NCBI GenBank assembly: GCA_033964015.1 | Contig: CM066925.1 | Coordinates: forward strand, 8,470,435-8,534,434 | Origin: Scolanthus callimorphus | Taxonomy: Eukaryota; Cnidaria; Anthozoa; Actiniaria; Edwardsiidae | Reading direction: 5' to 3' | Length of the DNA stretch: 64,000 bases | Shown: one piece after another, positions 31,341 through 43,010 of the stretch | Position numbering within the stretch: position 1 is the first letter of the stretch | Layout of the letters: every line of letters begins with the position of its first letter | Made by a program: the position numbers and the translations under genes | The notes under the pieces: model-generated | Told to the model about the DNA's origin: nothing | What the model saw: the letters and a program-made list of their open reading frames with translations, nothing else | Databases searched by the model: none

Positions 31341-32400
31341 AATTTGAAGATTACGTCATAAATCACGTGACCGTGGGAAAAAAGCGTATTTCTCGAAACC
31401 AGAATGGAAAAGTGCCAAAAAAACTTTGAAAATATGACAAATAGCCCCTGATCACATCAAAACATGCACTTTTGCAAGGTGACGTCATCAATCACGTGAC
31501 CGTGGGAAAATCGCGTATATCTCGAAACCAGAATGGAAAAGTGCCAAAAAAACTTCGAAAATATGACAAATAGCCCATGATCAGATCAAACATGCACTTT
31601 TGCAAGGTGACGTCATCAATCACGTGACCGTGGGAAAATCGCGTATTTCTCGAAACCAGAATGGAAAAGTGCCAAAAAAACTTCGAAAATATGACAAATA
31701 GCCCATGATCAGATCAAACATGCACTTTTGCAAGGTGACGTCATCAATCACGTGACCGTGGGAAAATCGCGTATATCTCGAAACCAGAATGGAAAAGTGC
31801 CAAAAAAACTTCGAAATATGACAAATTGCCCATGATCAGATCAAACATGCACTTTAGCAAGGTGACGTCATCAATCACGTGACCGTGAGAAAATCGCGTA
31901 TATCTCGAAACCAGAATAGAAAAGTGCCTAAAGAACTTCGAAAATATGACAAATAGCCCATGATCAGATCAAACATGCACTTTTGCAAGGTGACGTCATC
32001 AATCACGTGACCGTGGGAAAATCGCGTATATCTCGAAACCAGAATAGAAAAGTGCCCAAAAAACTTCGAAAATATGACAAATAGCCCATGATCAGATCCA
32101 ACATGCACTTTTGCAAGGTGACCTCATTAATCACGTGTCCGTGGGAAAATCGCATATATCTCGAAACCAGAATAGAAAAGTGCCCAAAAAACTTTGAAAA
32201 TATGACAAATAGCCCATGATCAGATCAAACATGAACTTTTGCAAGGTGACGTCATTAATCACGTGACCGTGGGAAAATCGCGTATTTCTCGAAACCAGAA
32301 TAGAAAAGTGCCTAAAGAACTTCGAAAATATGACAAATAGCCCATGATCAGATCAAAACATACACTTTCGCAAGGTGACGCCATCAATCACGTGACCGTG
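31341..32400 (+). repeat. array A, left arm (about 128 bp units)
   Basis: Eight to nine head-to-tail units. TGACGTCATCAATCACGTGA recurs at about 31480, 31608, 31736, 31863, 31991 and onward. Every unit also has CTCGAAACCAGAAT and ATGACAAATAGCCC. The outermost unit is more diverged. Each unit contains a perfect CRE-like palindrome (TGACGTCA) and an E-box palindrome (TCACGTGA). Confidence 0.92.
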
Positions 32401-32630
32401 CCAAAAAACAGCTCTTATTTTCTCGTTTGGAAAATATTACATTCAACCATTGCATTCAACCGAAAAAACATTAATACTAACTCACTACTAGCTCTATTAT
32501 TGTACATTATTTCTGGGCAAAACATCACTAAACTTCAACATGACGTAAAAGAGGTGACCGTGGGAAAGCGGCTCCGTTATATTATTCCGAGCTGGTGTTT
32601 TAGAGCATGTTTGTTCAACGTGCAACTCGA
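32401..32630 (+). repeat. linker between arrays A and B, left arm
   Basis: Unique within the arm and mirrored at about 39350-39590 (for example GAGGTGACCGTGGGAAAGCGG). No gene. The right copy has a short extra segment (GTTTGCTCCCGTTAAACAC) near 39543. Confidence 0.75.
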
Positions 32631-34906
32631 CACTACAGCGGGTAACTCGTTTTCTATTTTAAATGTGGTGTTCCTTGTTGTTTAAATCTTCGTTTTTGGC
32701 ATTTGTACATAGATAACTTATATTAAAACATATAGCGGGCAACTCTTCACTACAGCGGGTAACTCGTTTTCTATTTCAAATGTGGTGTTCCTTGTTGTTT
32801 AAATCTTCGTTTTTTGGCATTTGTACATAGAAAACTTCTATTAAAACATAAAGCGGGCAACTCTACACTACAGCGGGTAACTCGTTTTCTATTTCAAATG
32901 TCTCGTTCCTTGTTCTCCAATCTTCGTTTTGTACATAGAGAACTTCTATGTTGTTGTTCAAATGTTCATTTTTGGCATTTGTACATAGGCAAGGTCTATT
33001 AAAACATATAGCGGGCAACTCGACACTACAGCGGGTAACTCGTTTTCTATTTCAAATGTGGTGTTCCTTGTTGTTTAAATCTTCGTTTTTTGGCATTTGT
33101 ACATAGAAAACTTCTATTAAAACATAAAGCGGGCAACTCTACACTACAGCGGGTAACTCGTTTTCTATTTCAAATGTCTCGTTCCTTGTTCTCCAATCTT
33201 CGTTTTGTACATAGAGAACTTCTATGTTGTTGTTCAAATCTTCATTTTTTGGCATTTGTACATAGACAAAGTCTATTAAAACATATAGCGGGCAACTCGA
33301 CACTACAGCGGGTAACTCGTTTTCTATTTCAAATGTGGTGTTCCTTGTTGTTTAAATCTTCGTTTTTTGGCATTTGTACATAGAAAACTTCTATAAAACA
33401 TATAGCGGGCAGCTCGATACTACAGCGGGTAACTCGTTTTCTATTTCAAATGTGGTGTTCCTTGTTGTTTAAATCTTCGTTTTTTGGCATTTGTACATAG
33501 AAAACTTCTATTAAAACATAAAGCGGGCAACTCTACACTACAGCGGGTAACTCGTTTTCTATTTCAAATGTCTCGTTCCTTGTTGTTTAAATCTTCGTTT
33601 TTGGCATTTGTACATAGATAACTTATATTAAAACATATAGCGGGCAACTCTTCACTACAGCGGGTAACTCGTTTTCTATTTCAAATGTGGTGTTCCTTGT
33701 TGTTTAAATCTTCGTTTTTTGGCATTTGTACATAGAAAACTTCTATTAAAACATAAAGCGGGCAACTCTACACTACAGCGGGTAACTCGTTTTCTATTTC
33801 AAATGTCTCGTTCCTTGTTCTCCAATCTTCGTTTTGTACATAGAGAACTTCTATGTTGTTGTTCAAATCTTCATTTTTTGGCATTTGTACATAGACAAGG
33901 TCTATTAAAACATATAGCGGGCAACTCGACACTACAGCGGGTAACTCGTTTTCTATTTCAAATGTGGTGTTCCTTCTTGTTTAAATCTTCGTTTTTTGGC
34001 ATTTGTACATAGAAAACTTCTATAAAACATATAGCGGGCAGCTCGACACTACAGCGGGTAACTCGTTTTCTATTTCAAATGTCGCGTTCCTTGTTGTCCA
34101 ATCTAGTCGTTTTTTGGCATTTGTACACAGATAACTCCTATTAAAACATATAGCGGAATTCGACACTACAGCGAGTAACTCGTTTTCTATTTCAAATGTA
34201 GTGTTCCTTGTTGTTTAAATCTTCGTTTTTTGGCATTTGTACATAGATAACTTCTATTAAAACATATAGCGGGCAACTCGACACTATAGCGGGGAACTCG
34301 TTTTCTATTTCAAATGTGGTGTTCTTTGTTGTTTAAATCTTCGTTTTTTGGCATTTGTACATAGATAACTTCTATTAAAACATATAGCGGGCAACTCGAC
34401 ACTACAGCGGGTAACTCGTTTTCTATTTCAAATGTGGTGTTCCTTGTTGTTTAAATCTTCGTTTTTTGGCATTTGTACATAAATAACTTCCATTAAAACA
34501 TAGCGGGCAACTCGACACTTCAGCGGGTAATTCGTTTTCTATTTCAAATGTGGTGTTCCTTGTCGAAATCTATCAATGTTTTACTTTTATTATGTTACTA
34601 GTCATGATAACGTGGTGTTCCTTGTTGTTTAAATCTTCGTTTTTTGGCATTTGTACATAGATAACTTCTATTAAAACATATAGCGGGCAACTCGACACTA
34701 CAGCGGGTAACTCGTTTTCTATTTCAAATGTGGTGTTCCTTGTTGTCCAATCTTCGTTTTTTGGCATTTGTACACAGATAACTCCTATTAAAACATATAG
34801 CGGAATTCGACACTACAGCGAGTAACTCGTTTTCTATTTCAAATGTAGTGTTCCTTGTTGTTTAAATCTTCGTTTTTTGGCATTTGTACATAGATAACTT
34901 CTATTA

Positions 34907-35174
34907 CTGTGCGACTACGTCAACCGGGCCATTTTGTAAGAAGTTAGCCAATCAGAAAGCGAGTACAGAACAAAGGATCTCGACTTTCTTAAGATCTGAG
35001 ACACCGAAATATCGCTTTTCTCGTAAAAATTGTGGAATTTATGGGCAGAAATAACTTCAAAACACTTAATTACTACTCGTCAGATGTATTGCAAGTATTA
35101 AATTTGCTTAAAATGGTTTGGATCTCTAAATGACAAACTTTTTACGGGATGGCCCGGTTGACGTAGTCGCACAG
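34907..35174. mobile_element. 268 bp TA-flanked MITE inside array B, copy 1
   Basis: Ends CTGTGCGACTACGTCAACC and GGTTGACGTAGTCGCACAG are perfect inverted repeats, and TA lies on both sides (34905-34906, 35175-35176). Removing the element and one TA restores a normal array unit. The TA duplication is as in Tc1/Mariner-type elements. No coding capacity. Confidence 0.88.
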
Positions 35175-35645
35175 TAAAACATATAGCGGGCAACTCGACA
35201 CTACAGCGGGTAACTCGTTTTCTATTTCAAATGTGGTGTTCCTTGTTGTTTAAATCTTCGTTTTTTGGCATTTGTACATAGATAACTTCTATTAAAACAT
35301 ATAGCGGGCAACTCGACACTACAGCGGGTAACTCGTTTTCTATTTCAAATGTGGTGTTCCTTGTTGTTTAAATCTTCGTTTTTTGGCATTTGTACATAGA
35401 TAACTTCTATTAAAACATATAGCGGGCAACTCGACACTACAGCGGGTAACTCGTTTTCTATTTCAAATGTGGTGTTCCTTGTTGTCCAATCTTCGTTTTT
35501 TGGCATTTGTACACAGATAACTCCTATTAAAACATATAGCGGAATTCGACACTACAGCGAGTAACTCGTTTTCTATTTCAAATGTAGTGTTCCTTGTTGT
35601 TTAAATCTTCGTTTTTTGGCATTTGTACATAGATAACTTCTATTA

Positions 35646-35913
35646 CTGTGCGACTACGTCAACCGGGCCATTTTGTAAGAAGTTAGCCAATCAGAAAGCG
35701 AGTACAGAACAAAGGATCTCGACTTTCTTAAGATCTGAGACACCGAAATATCGCTTTTCTCGTAAAAATTGTGGAATTTATGGGCAGAAATAACTTCAAA
35801 ACACTTAATTACTCATCGTCAGATGTATTGCAAGTATTAAATTTGCTTAAAATGGTTTGGATCTCTAAATGACAAACTTTTTACGGGATGGCCCGGTTGA
35901 CGTAGTCGCACAG
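35646..35913. mobile_element. 268 bp TA-flanked MITE inside array B, copy 2
   Basis: Same length and same position within the array unit as the copy 739 bp upstream, with only a tiny difference (ACTACTCG versus ACTCATCG). Identical placement means it was copied with the surrounding array rather than inserted independently. Confidence 0.88.
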
Positions 35914-37413
35914 TAAAACATATAGCGGGCAACTCGACACTACAGCGGGTAACTCGTTTTCTATTTCAAATGTGGTGTTCCTTGTTGTTTAAATCTTCGT
36001 TTTTTGGCATTTGTACATAGATAACTTCTATTAAAACATATAGCGGGCAACTCGACACTACAGCGGGTAACTCGTTTTCTATTTCAAATGTGGTGTTCCT
36101 TGTTGTTTAAATCTTCGTTTTTTGGCATTTGTACATAAATAACTTCCATTAAAACATAGCGGGCAACTCGACACTTCAGCGGGTAATTCGTTTTCTATTT
36201 CAAATGTGGTGTTCCTTGTCGAAATCTATCAATGTTTTACTTTTATTATGTTACTAGTCATGATAACGTTCTGTGGTAAAAAAATGGGACATATCCCACG
36301 TGGGGAACCATCAATGCCGTAGAACAATGGAGGTTTGCCTAGTTCTTGCATGGATGGTTACTTAAATCTTCGTTTTTTGGCATTTGTACATAGATAACTT
36401 CTATTAAAACATATAGCGGGCAACTCGACACTACAGCGGGTAACTCGTTTTCTATTTCAAATGTGGTGTTCCTTGTTGTTTAAATCTTCGTTTTTTGGCA
36501 TTTGTACATAGAAAACTTCTATTAAAACATAAAGCGGGCAACTCTACACTACAGCGGGTAACTCGTTTTCTATTTCAAATGTCTCGTTCCTTGTTCTCCA
36601 ATCTTCGTTTTGTACATAGAGAACTTCTATGTTGTTGTTCAAATCTTCATTTTTTGGCATTTGTACATAGACAAGGTCTATTAAAACATATAGCGGGCAA
36701 CTCGACACTACAGCGGGTAACTCGTTTTCTATTTCAAATGTGGTGTTCCTTCTTGTTTAAATCTTCGTTTTTTGGCATTTGTACATAGAAAACTTCTATA
36801 AAACATATAGCGGGCAGCTCGACACTACAGCGGGTAACTCGTTTTCTATTTCAAATGTCGCGTTCCTTGTTGTCCAATCTTCGTTTTTTGGCATTTGTAC
36901 ACAGATAACTCCTATTAAAACATATAGCGGAATTCGACACTACAGCGGGTAACTCGTTTTCTATTTCAAATGTGGTGTTCCTTGTTGTTTAAATCTTCGT
37001 TTTTTGGCATTTGTACATAAATAACTTCCATTAAAACATAGCGGGCAACTCGACACTTCAGCGGGTAATTCGTTTTCTATTTCAAATGTGGTGTTCCTTG
37101 TCGAAATCCATCAATGTTTTACTTTTATTATGTTACTAGTCATGATAACGTTCTGTGGTAAAAAAAATGGGACATATCCCACGTGGGGAACCATCAATGC
37201 CGTAGAACAATGGAGGTTTGCCTAGTTCTTGCATGGATGGTTACTTAAATCTTCGTTTTTTGGCATTTGTACATAGATAACTTCTATTAAAACATATAGC
37301 GGGCAACTCGACACTACAGCGGGTAACTCGTTTTCTATTTCAAATGTGGTGTTCCTTGTTGTCCAATCTTCGTTTTTTGGCTTTTGTACATAGATAAGGT
37401 CTATTAAAACATA

Positions 37414-39350
37414 TAGCCAAAAAACGACGATTGGACAACAAGGAACGCGACATTTGAAATAGAAAACGAGTTACCAGCTGTAGTGTCGTGTTGCCCGCTA
37501 TATGTTTTAATAGAAGTTATCTATGTACAAAACGAAGATTGGAGAACAAGGAACGAGAAAACGAATTACCCGCTGTAGTGTCGAGTTGTCCGCTATATGT
37601 TTTAATGGAAGTTTTCTATGTACAAATGCCCAAAAAACGAAGATTGGACAACCAGGAACGCGACATTTGAATTAGAAAACGATTTACCCGCTGTAGTGTC
37701 GAGTTGCCCGCTGTATGTTTTAATAGAAGTTATCTATGTAGAAATGCCAAAAAACGAAAATTTAAACAACAAGGAACACCACATTTAAAATAGAAAACGA
37801 GTTACCCACTGTAGTGTCGAGTTGCCCGCTATATGTTTTAATAAAAGTTATCTATGTACAAATTCCAAAAAAACGAAGATTGGACAACAAGAAACACGAC
37901 ATTTGAAACAGAAAACGAGTTACCCGCTGTAGTGTCGAGTTGCCCGCTATATGTTTTAATAAAAGTTATCTATGTACAAATGCCAAAAAACGACGATTGG
38001 ACAACAAGGAACGCGACATTTGAAATATAAAACGAGTTACCCGCTGTAGTAAACGAGTTACCCGCTATATGTTTTAATAGAAGTTACCTATGTACAAATG
38101 CCAAAAAACAACGATTGGACAACAAGGAACGTGACATTTGAAATAGAAAACGAGTTACCCGCTGTAGTAAAGGAGTTACCCGCTGTAGTGTCGAGTTGTC
38201 CGCTATATGTTTTAATAGAAGTTTTCTATGTACAAATGCCAAAAAACGAAGATTGGACAACAACGAACACCCCATTTAAAATAGAAAACGAGTTACCCGC
38301 TGTAGTGTCGAGTTGCCCGCTATAGGTTTTAATAAAAGTTATCTATGTACAAATTCCAAAAAAACGAAGATTGACAACAAGAAACACGACATTTGAAACA
38401 GAAAACGAGTTACCCGCTGTAGTGTCGAGTTGCCCGCTATATGTTTTAATAAAAGTTATCTATGTAGAAATGCAAATAAACGACGATTGGAGAACAAAGA
38501 ACGAGACATTTGAAATAGAAAACGAGTTACCCGCTGTAGTATCGAGTTACCCGCTATATGTTTTAATAGAAGTTATCTATGTACAAATGCCAAAAAACGA
38601 CGATTGGACAACAAGGAACGCGACATTTGAAATATAAAACGAGTTACCCGCTGTAGTATCGAGTTACCCGCTATATGTTTTAATAGAAGTTACCTATGTA
38701 CAAATGCCAAAAACGACGATTGGACAACAAGGAACGCGACATTTGAAATAGAAAACGAGTTACCCGCTGTAGTATCGAGTTACCCGCTATATGTTTTAAT
38801 AGAAGTTATCTATGTACAAATGCCAAAAAACGACGATTGGACAACAAGGAACGCGACATTTGAAATAGAAAACGAGTTACCCGCTGTAGTATCGAGTTAC
38901 CCGCTATATGTTTTAATAGAAGTTATCTGTGTACAAATGCCAAAAAACGACGATTGGACAACAAGGAACGCGACATTTGAAATAGAAAATGAGTTATCAG
39001 CTGTAGTGTCCTGTTGCCCGCTATATGTTTTAACAGAAGTTATCTATGTACAAAACGAAGATTGGAGAACAAGGAACGAGAAAACGAATTACCCGCTGTA
39101 GTGTCGAGTTGTCCGCTATATGTTTTAATGGGAGTTTTCTATGTACAAATGCCCAAAAAACGAAGATTGGACAACGAGGAACGCGACATTTGAATTAGAA
39201 AACGATTTACCCGCTGTAGTGTCGAGTTACCCGCTGTATGTTTTAATAGAAGTTATCTATGTACAAATGCCAAAAAACGAAGATTGGACGACAAGGAACG
39301 CGACATTTGAAATAGAAAACGAGTTACCCGCTGTAGTGTCGAGTTGCACG
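37414..39350 (-). repeat. array B, right arm (inverted)
   Basis: About 16-17 units in the opposite orientation, beginning at CCAAAAAACGACGATTGG right after a truncated left-arm unit. There is no spacer at the polarity switch. Units here are more variable than in the left arm and lack the MITE insertions, so the arms have evolved separately. Open frames such as those starting MPKNDDW are shadows of the repeat. Confidence 0.9.
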
Positions 39351-39590
39351 TTGAACAAACATGCTCTAAAACACCAGCTTGGAATAATATAACGGAGCCG
39401 CTTTCCCACGGTCACCTCTTTTACGTCATGTTGAAGTTTAGTGATGTTTTGCCCAGATAATGTACAATAATAGAGCTAGTGAGTTAGTATTAATGTTTTT
39501 TCGGTTGAATGCAATGGTTGAATGTAATATTTTCCAAACGAGGTTTGCTCCCGTTAAACACAATAAGAGCTGTTTTTTTGGCACGGTCAC
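39351..39590 (-). repeat. linker between arrays B and A, right arm
   Basis: Inverse of 32401-32630, with a short extra segment near 39543. No gene. Confidence 0.7.
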
Positions 39591-40389
39591 GTGATTGATG
39601 ACGTCACCTTGCGAAAGTGTATGTTTTGATCTGATCATGGGCTATTTGTCATATTTTCGAAGTTCTTCAGGCACTTTTCTATTCTGGTTTCGAGATATAC
39701 GCGATTTTCCCACGGTCACGTGATTAATGACGTCACCTTGCGAAAGTGTATGTTTTGATCTGATCATGGGCTATCATATTTTCGAAGTTCTTTAGGCACT
39801 TTTCTATTCTGGTTTCGAGATATACGCGATTTTCCCACGGTCACGTGATTGATGACGTCACCTTGCAAAAGTGCATGTTTGAACTGATCATGGGCTATTT
39901 GTCATATTTTCAAAGTTTTTTTGGCACTTTTCCATTCTGGTTTCGAGATATACGCGATTTTCCCACGGTCACGTGATTAATGACGTCACCTTGCGAAAGT
40001 GCATGTTTTGATCTGATCATGGGCTATTTGTCATATTTTCAAAGTTTTTTTGGCACTTTTCCATTCTGTTTTCGAGAAATACGCGATTTTCCCACGGTCA
40101 CGTGATTGATGACGTCACCTTGCAAAAGTGCATGTTTGATCTGATCATGGGCTATTTGTCATATTTTCGAAGTTTTTTTGGCACTTTTCCATTTTGGTTT
40201 CGAGATATACGCGATTTTCCCACGGTCACGTGATTGATGACGTCACCTTGCAAAAGTGCATGTTTTGATCTGATCATGGGCTATTTGTCATATTTTCAAA
40301 GTTTTTTTGGCACTTTTCCATTCTGGTTTCGAGAAATACGCTTTTTTCCCACGGTCACGTGATTTATGACGTAATCTTCAAATTAAATA
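39591..40389 (-). repeat. array A, right arm (inverted)
   Basis: About seven units of the 128 bp repeat, each with TCACGTGATTGATGACGTCA or a close variant. Mirrors 31341-32400 with a slightly smaller copy number. Confidence 0.9.
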
Positions 40390-40708
40390 TACCTTCTTGT
40401 TTGTTTTGTTATTTGTACACTCAAGTGAGAGTTTGAAGACAATCGGCTAAAACGGGGACAATTTATCGGCCAAAAAGCGATTTATCGACTTGCCCGCTGA
40501 AACGTAAAACGTCACTGGATCACGTGATTGATAATATGTAATTAAACATATACGTGAAATTATTTGTTGTCATATTTGTACACTTGTGTGCGAGTCTCAT
40601 GATGATTGGCCAAAAGCCTCGGGAGATATGGGCCAAAACATCACATTCTGAGTTGCCCGCTAACTTCACCGAGTTGCCCGCTGAGTTGCCCGCTAGCTTC
40701 ACCTTGGT
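40390..40708 (-). repeat. foldback right terminus
   Basis: Inverse of 31017-31340, ending GCTAGCTTCACCTTGGT at 40708. Followed by the 9 bp AGACATAAT target duplication. Confidence 0.88.
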
Positions 40709-40945
40709 AGACATAATTTCCCTCATAACTTTCTTTCATATTTAATCCAAGGAAAATAGGTCTGAAATTGAGGCTACCAACAAGTTTAATTTGATTGATT
40801 TGCTAGAATGGACCTCTAACAGGTACCTATCTGGAAAAAAGTTTTCAAATTTATCCCCTAAAAGGTACCAGAAGCCTGATTTCAAACCCTAGAAGGTACA
40901 ACGTCACCCGCACCCCAAAAATAGGGAGTCCCCCCCTTGGATGCT

Positions 40946-42359
40946 ATGCTATGGCCTGTGATTCTTATTGTGTTTCTATTGTATTGTTGGTATTAATTAT
41001 TCATGCATATTTTAAGCATGAAATATAAACTTCTTGTCTTACTCGGTGTATAATAGGTTTGTTATTAAGTATGTTCTGCACAATCTTGCATCAGGGGGGG
41101 GGGGGGGGGGGGGGGGGTGATGGTAACCAGTTGGTCCAGTTGGTCTCAATCAAAGCAGAAGTTTGCTAATTGTGTAAAAGGGTCTAAAATAAACTGTCTT
41201 TATCGCTGAGTACAGGCCGTACTGTAATACATACCCTATCAGCAACAAAAAACTATACCTTACGGACCTCCTACCTGTTACCTATCCTCCTTGTGCCTAT
41301 GTCAGACCTCAGGAGCCCCAAAAACATACCACTCTAGCATACCCAACTACCATATGCGAGGGAGTGCCCCACCCCATGCTATTTGGGCAGTCGCACCTCC
41401 CGGTTGAAGTAGAGCTTAGAATTCGAGGGTGGACATCCTTAAATATGAAATTCCAGGGTGGGTGAGTGCAATTCCCAGAGTGGTCATGAGAAAATCACTG
41501 GAACTCCAAGGGTGGGTGGTTCAAATTAAAAAAATCCAGGGTGGGTAGTTGTGACTGAGGTCCTCAACAGGTGAGGACTGCCCATTCCTTCATACCCAAG
41601 AAATAAATTTGACTGTTCAAGTTTTAGCTCACACAATCCTGGTCTAAATTACATGTACGTTTTGCGAAAAAATGTCAAATAACGTATTGTACTTTGAAAA
41701 CATATGTAACCAGGAGCTCCGCTTTAGCCAGTGGCTAAATCTATATATTAATTTTTATGTTGTAGAGTAAAGACCCGCGTATAAGAACCTGGGTTTTAAG
41801 AACCTATCATGATTTTCCTGAGTTCCCTGAATGTTTTTCGTAAATTCCAGGGATCACAGGCGTTTGTCAAGCAATTTTGTTTGTATGTTTATCATATCTC
41901 AGTAAGGGAAGATAACAAACCCAGGTAAAGTAAAATGGTTCTAAGGGTTTGTTTACGGGATGATATTTTAGAGGGAATATTGTTCATGACTTTAGCGCGC
42001 GCTCGGCGAAGCAAGATGTACGTTTGTTCAAACTTGAATGAACATTTTTCTAAGCTTCTCATAACTCCAATAAAACAATGTTTCTCATGAAAGAGTTTGT
42101 GAAATTTGGCTAAAAAACGCATTGAAGATGGGCTTTATTAAAGCGATCTTACAGAAAAATGACATTCTATAGCTTTACAGTAAAGCAATTATAGCTGTTT
42201 ACGAACATAAATTTGCTGAAAGGCTGAAAACGTTCTTTGTGTTTGATTGCCAAATCCCATTGTACTACGTTTTTATATGCGGGACTTTGCTGTACTATTT
42301 TCGACGACGGCAACACAAACACAGCACAACTTTCAATTATAATCAGTGATTATCCTTAC
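40946..42359. other. gene-free region with low-complexity tracts
   Basis: No supported gene. Holds a run of 24 G (41094-41117) and a degenerate CCAGGGTGGGTG-type motif repeated about five times between 41420 and 41560. The run of G is a likely place for assembly error. Confidence 0.5.
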
Positions 42360-43010
42360 TTTAGTAACATATGTTAATAGGAAGCATACTCTATCAAGTT
42401 AATAAAACATTGTGGATTGAAGAATCAAGAACGTAATAAGGATTTATTAAAATAGTTTTATAGCTCTATGAAAAATTTAACAAGGATCAAAATGCAGCTG
42501 GCGATAATTTGCGCCTTTCTCTAGCAAAGCATAAAGCTAAGTTCTCGAGTTCTGTTTTCCAAAGCCCATTATGTTTGATATCAGAGCCATATGTTAAGAA
42601 GGATTATACTAGTATACTATCAAGTTAGTAAAACATCGTCGATTGAAGACTCAAAAACGCACTAAGCATTTATTCAAAAGAGTTTACAGCTCTATGAAAA
42701 AATTAAAGGATCAAAATTGTAGTTTGCGATAATTTGCGCCTCTTTCTAGCAAAGCATAAGGCTGAGTTCTGTTTTCCAAAACCCATAATGTTTGGTATCT
42801 GAGCCACATGTTAGGAAGGTTATACTATCAAGTTAGTAAAACATCGTCGATTGAAGACTCAAGAACGCACTAAAGCATTTATTTAAAAGAGTTCATAGCT
42901 CTATGAAAAACATTAAACAAGGATCACAATAGCAGCTGGCGATAATTTGCGCCTCTTTCCAGCAGAGCTTCAGGCTGAGCGCTGTTTGGCATGAGAACCA
43001 TTAGCTGCTT
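42360..43010 (+). repeat. three-copy tandem repeat of about 220 bp
   Basis: Diverged units begin near 42366 (ACATATGTTAATAGG), 42590 and 42807. Each contains TCAAGTTA.TAAAACAT, GATTGAAGA and GATAATTTGCGCC. Periods are about 224 and 217 bp. No coding frame is conserved across units. Confidence 0.85.

Larger units (their letters stand above)
32631..37413 (+). repeat. array B, left arm (about 118 bp units, higher-order structure)
   Basis: Roughly 35 units after allowing for insertions. Each has AGCGGGCAACTCGACAC, then AGCGGGTAACTCG, then TTTGGCATTTGTACATAG. Units are not uniform. Variant units repeat in blocks: a 629 bp block starting near 33090 recurs near 33719 and 36495. A block with a TA-flanked MITE recurs 739 bp apart, and a block with GATAACGTTCTGTGG recurs about 882 bp apart. 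This shows amplification of multi-unit segments. Confidence 0.92.
31017..40708. mobile_element. giant foldback element made of inverted tandem arrays
   Basis: A 9,692 bp element whose ends are exact inverted copies (ACCAAGGTGAAGCTAGCGGG at 31017, mirrored to 40708). A 9 bp target duplication with one mismatch flanks it: AGTCATAAT (31008-31016) and AGACATAAT (40709-40717). Each arm has the same order from outside in: unique terminus, array A (about 128 bp units), linker, array B (about 118 bp units). The polarity flips at about 37414. No transposase or unique middle is present. A 9 bp duplication, long inverted ends and tandem repeats in the ends match the pattern known from Drosophila FB elements and some Mutator-like elements; superfamily assignment is inference. 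Confidence 0.9.
30890..40945. mobile_element. GGTACC-rich MITE split by the giant foldback element
   Basis: Left end CCAGGGGGGACTC (30890) and right end GGGAGTCCCCCCC (about 40929-40941) are inverted copies, extended inward by ATTTTTCGGGTGGGGG against CACCCGCACCCCAAAAAT. The MITE body (about 350 bp) contains several AAGGTACC motifs and is related to 18393-18690. The giant foldback (31017-40708) sits within it. Target duplication not resolved. Confidence 0.7.

Noticed and set aside
32814..36788. Repeated open frames beginning MAFVHRKLLL (33090, 33719, 36495) that look like a repetitive protein family
   Set aside because: They are translations of the 118 bp array B units; frame openness follows from the repeat, the mirrored arm gives different peptides, and no start context or gene structure is present.
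38098..39392. Open frames beginning MPKNDDW in the right arm
   Set aside because: Shadow translations of inverted array B; same reasoning as for the left arm.
31341..40389. CRISPR-like appearance of regularly spaced repeats
   Set aside because: Units are contiguous 118 or 128 bp tandem repeats without unique spacers, in an animal genome, and are mirrored inside an element with target duplications.
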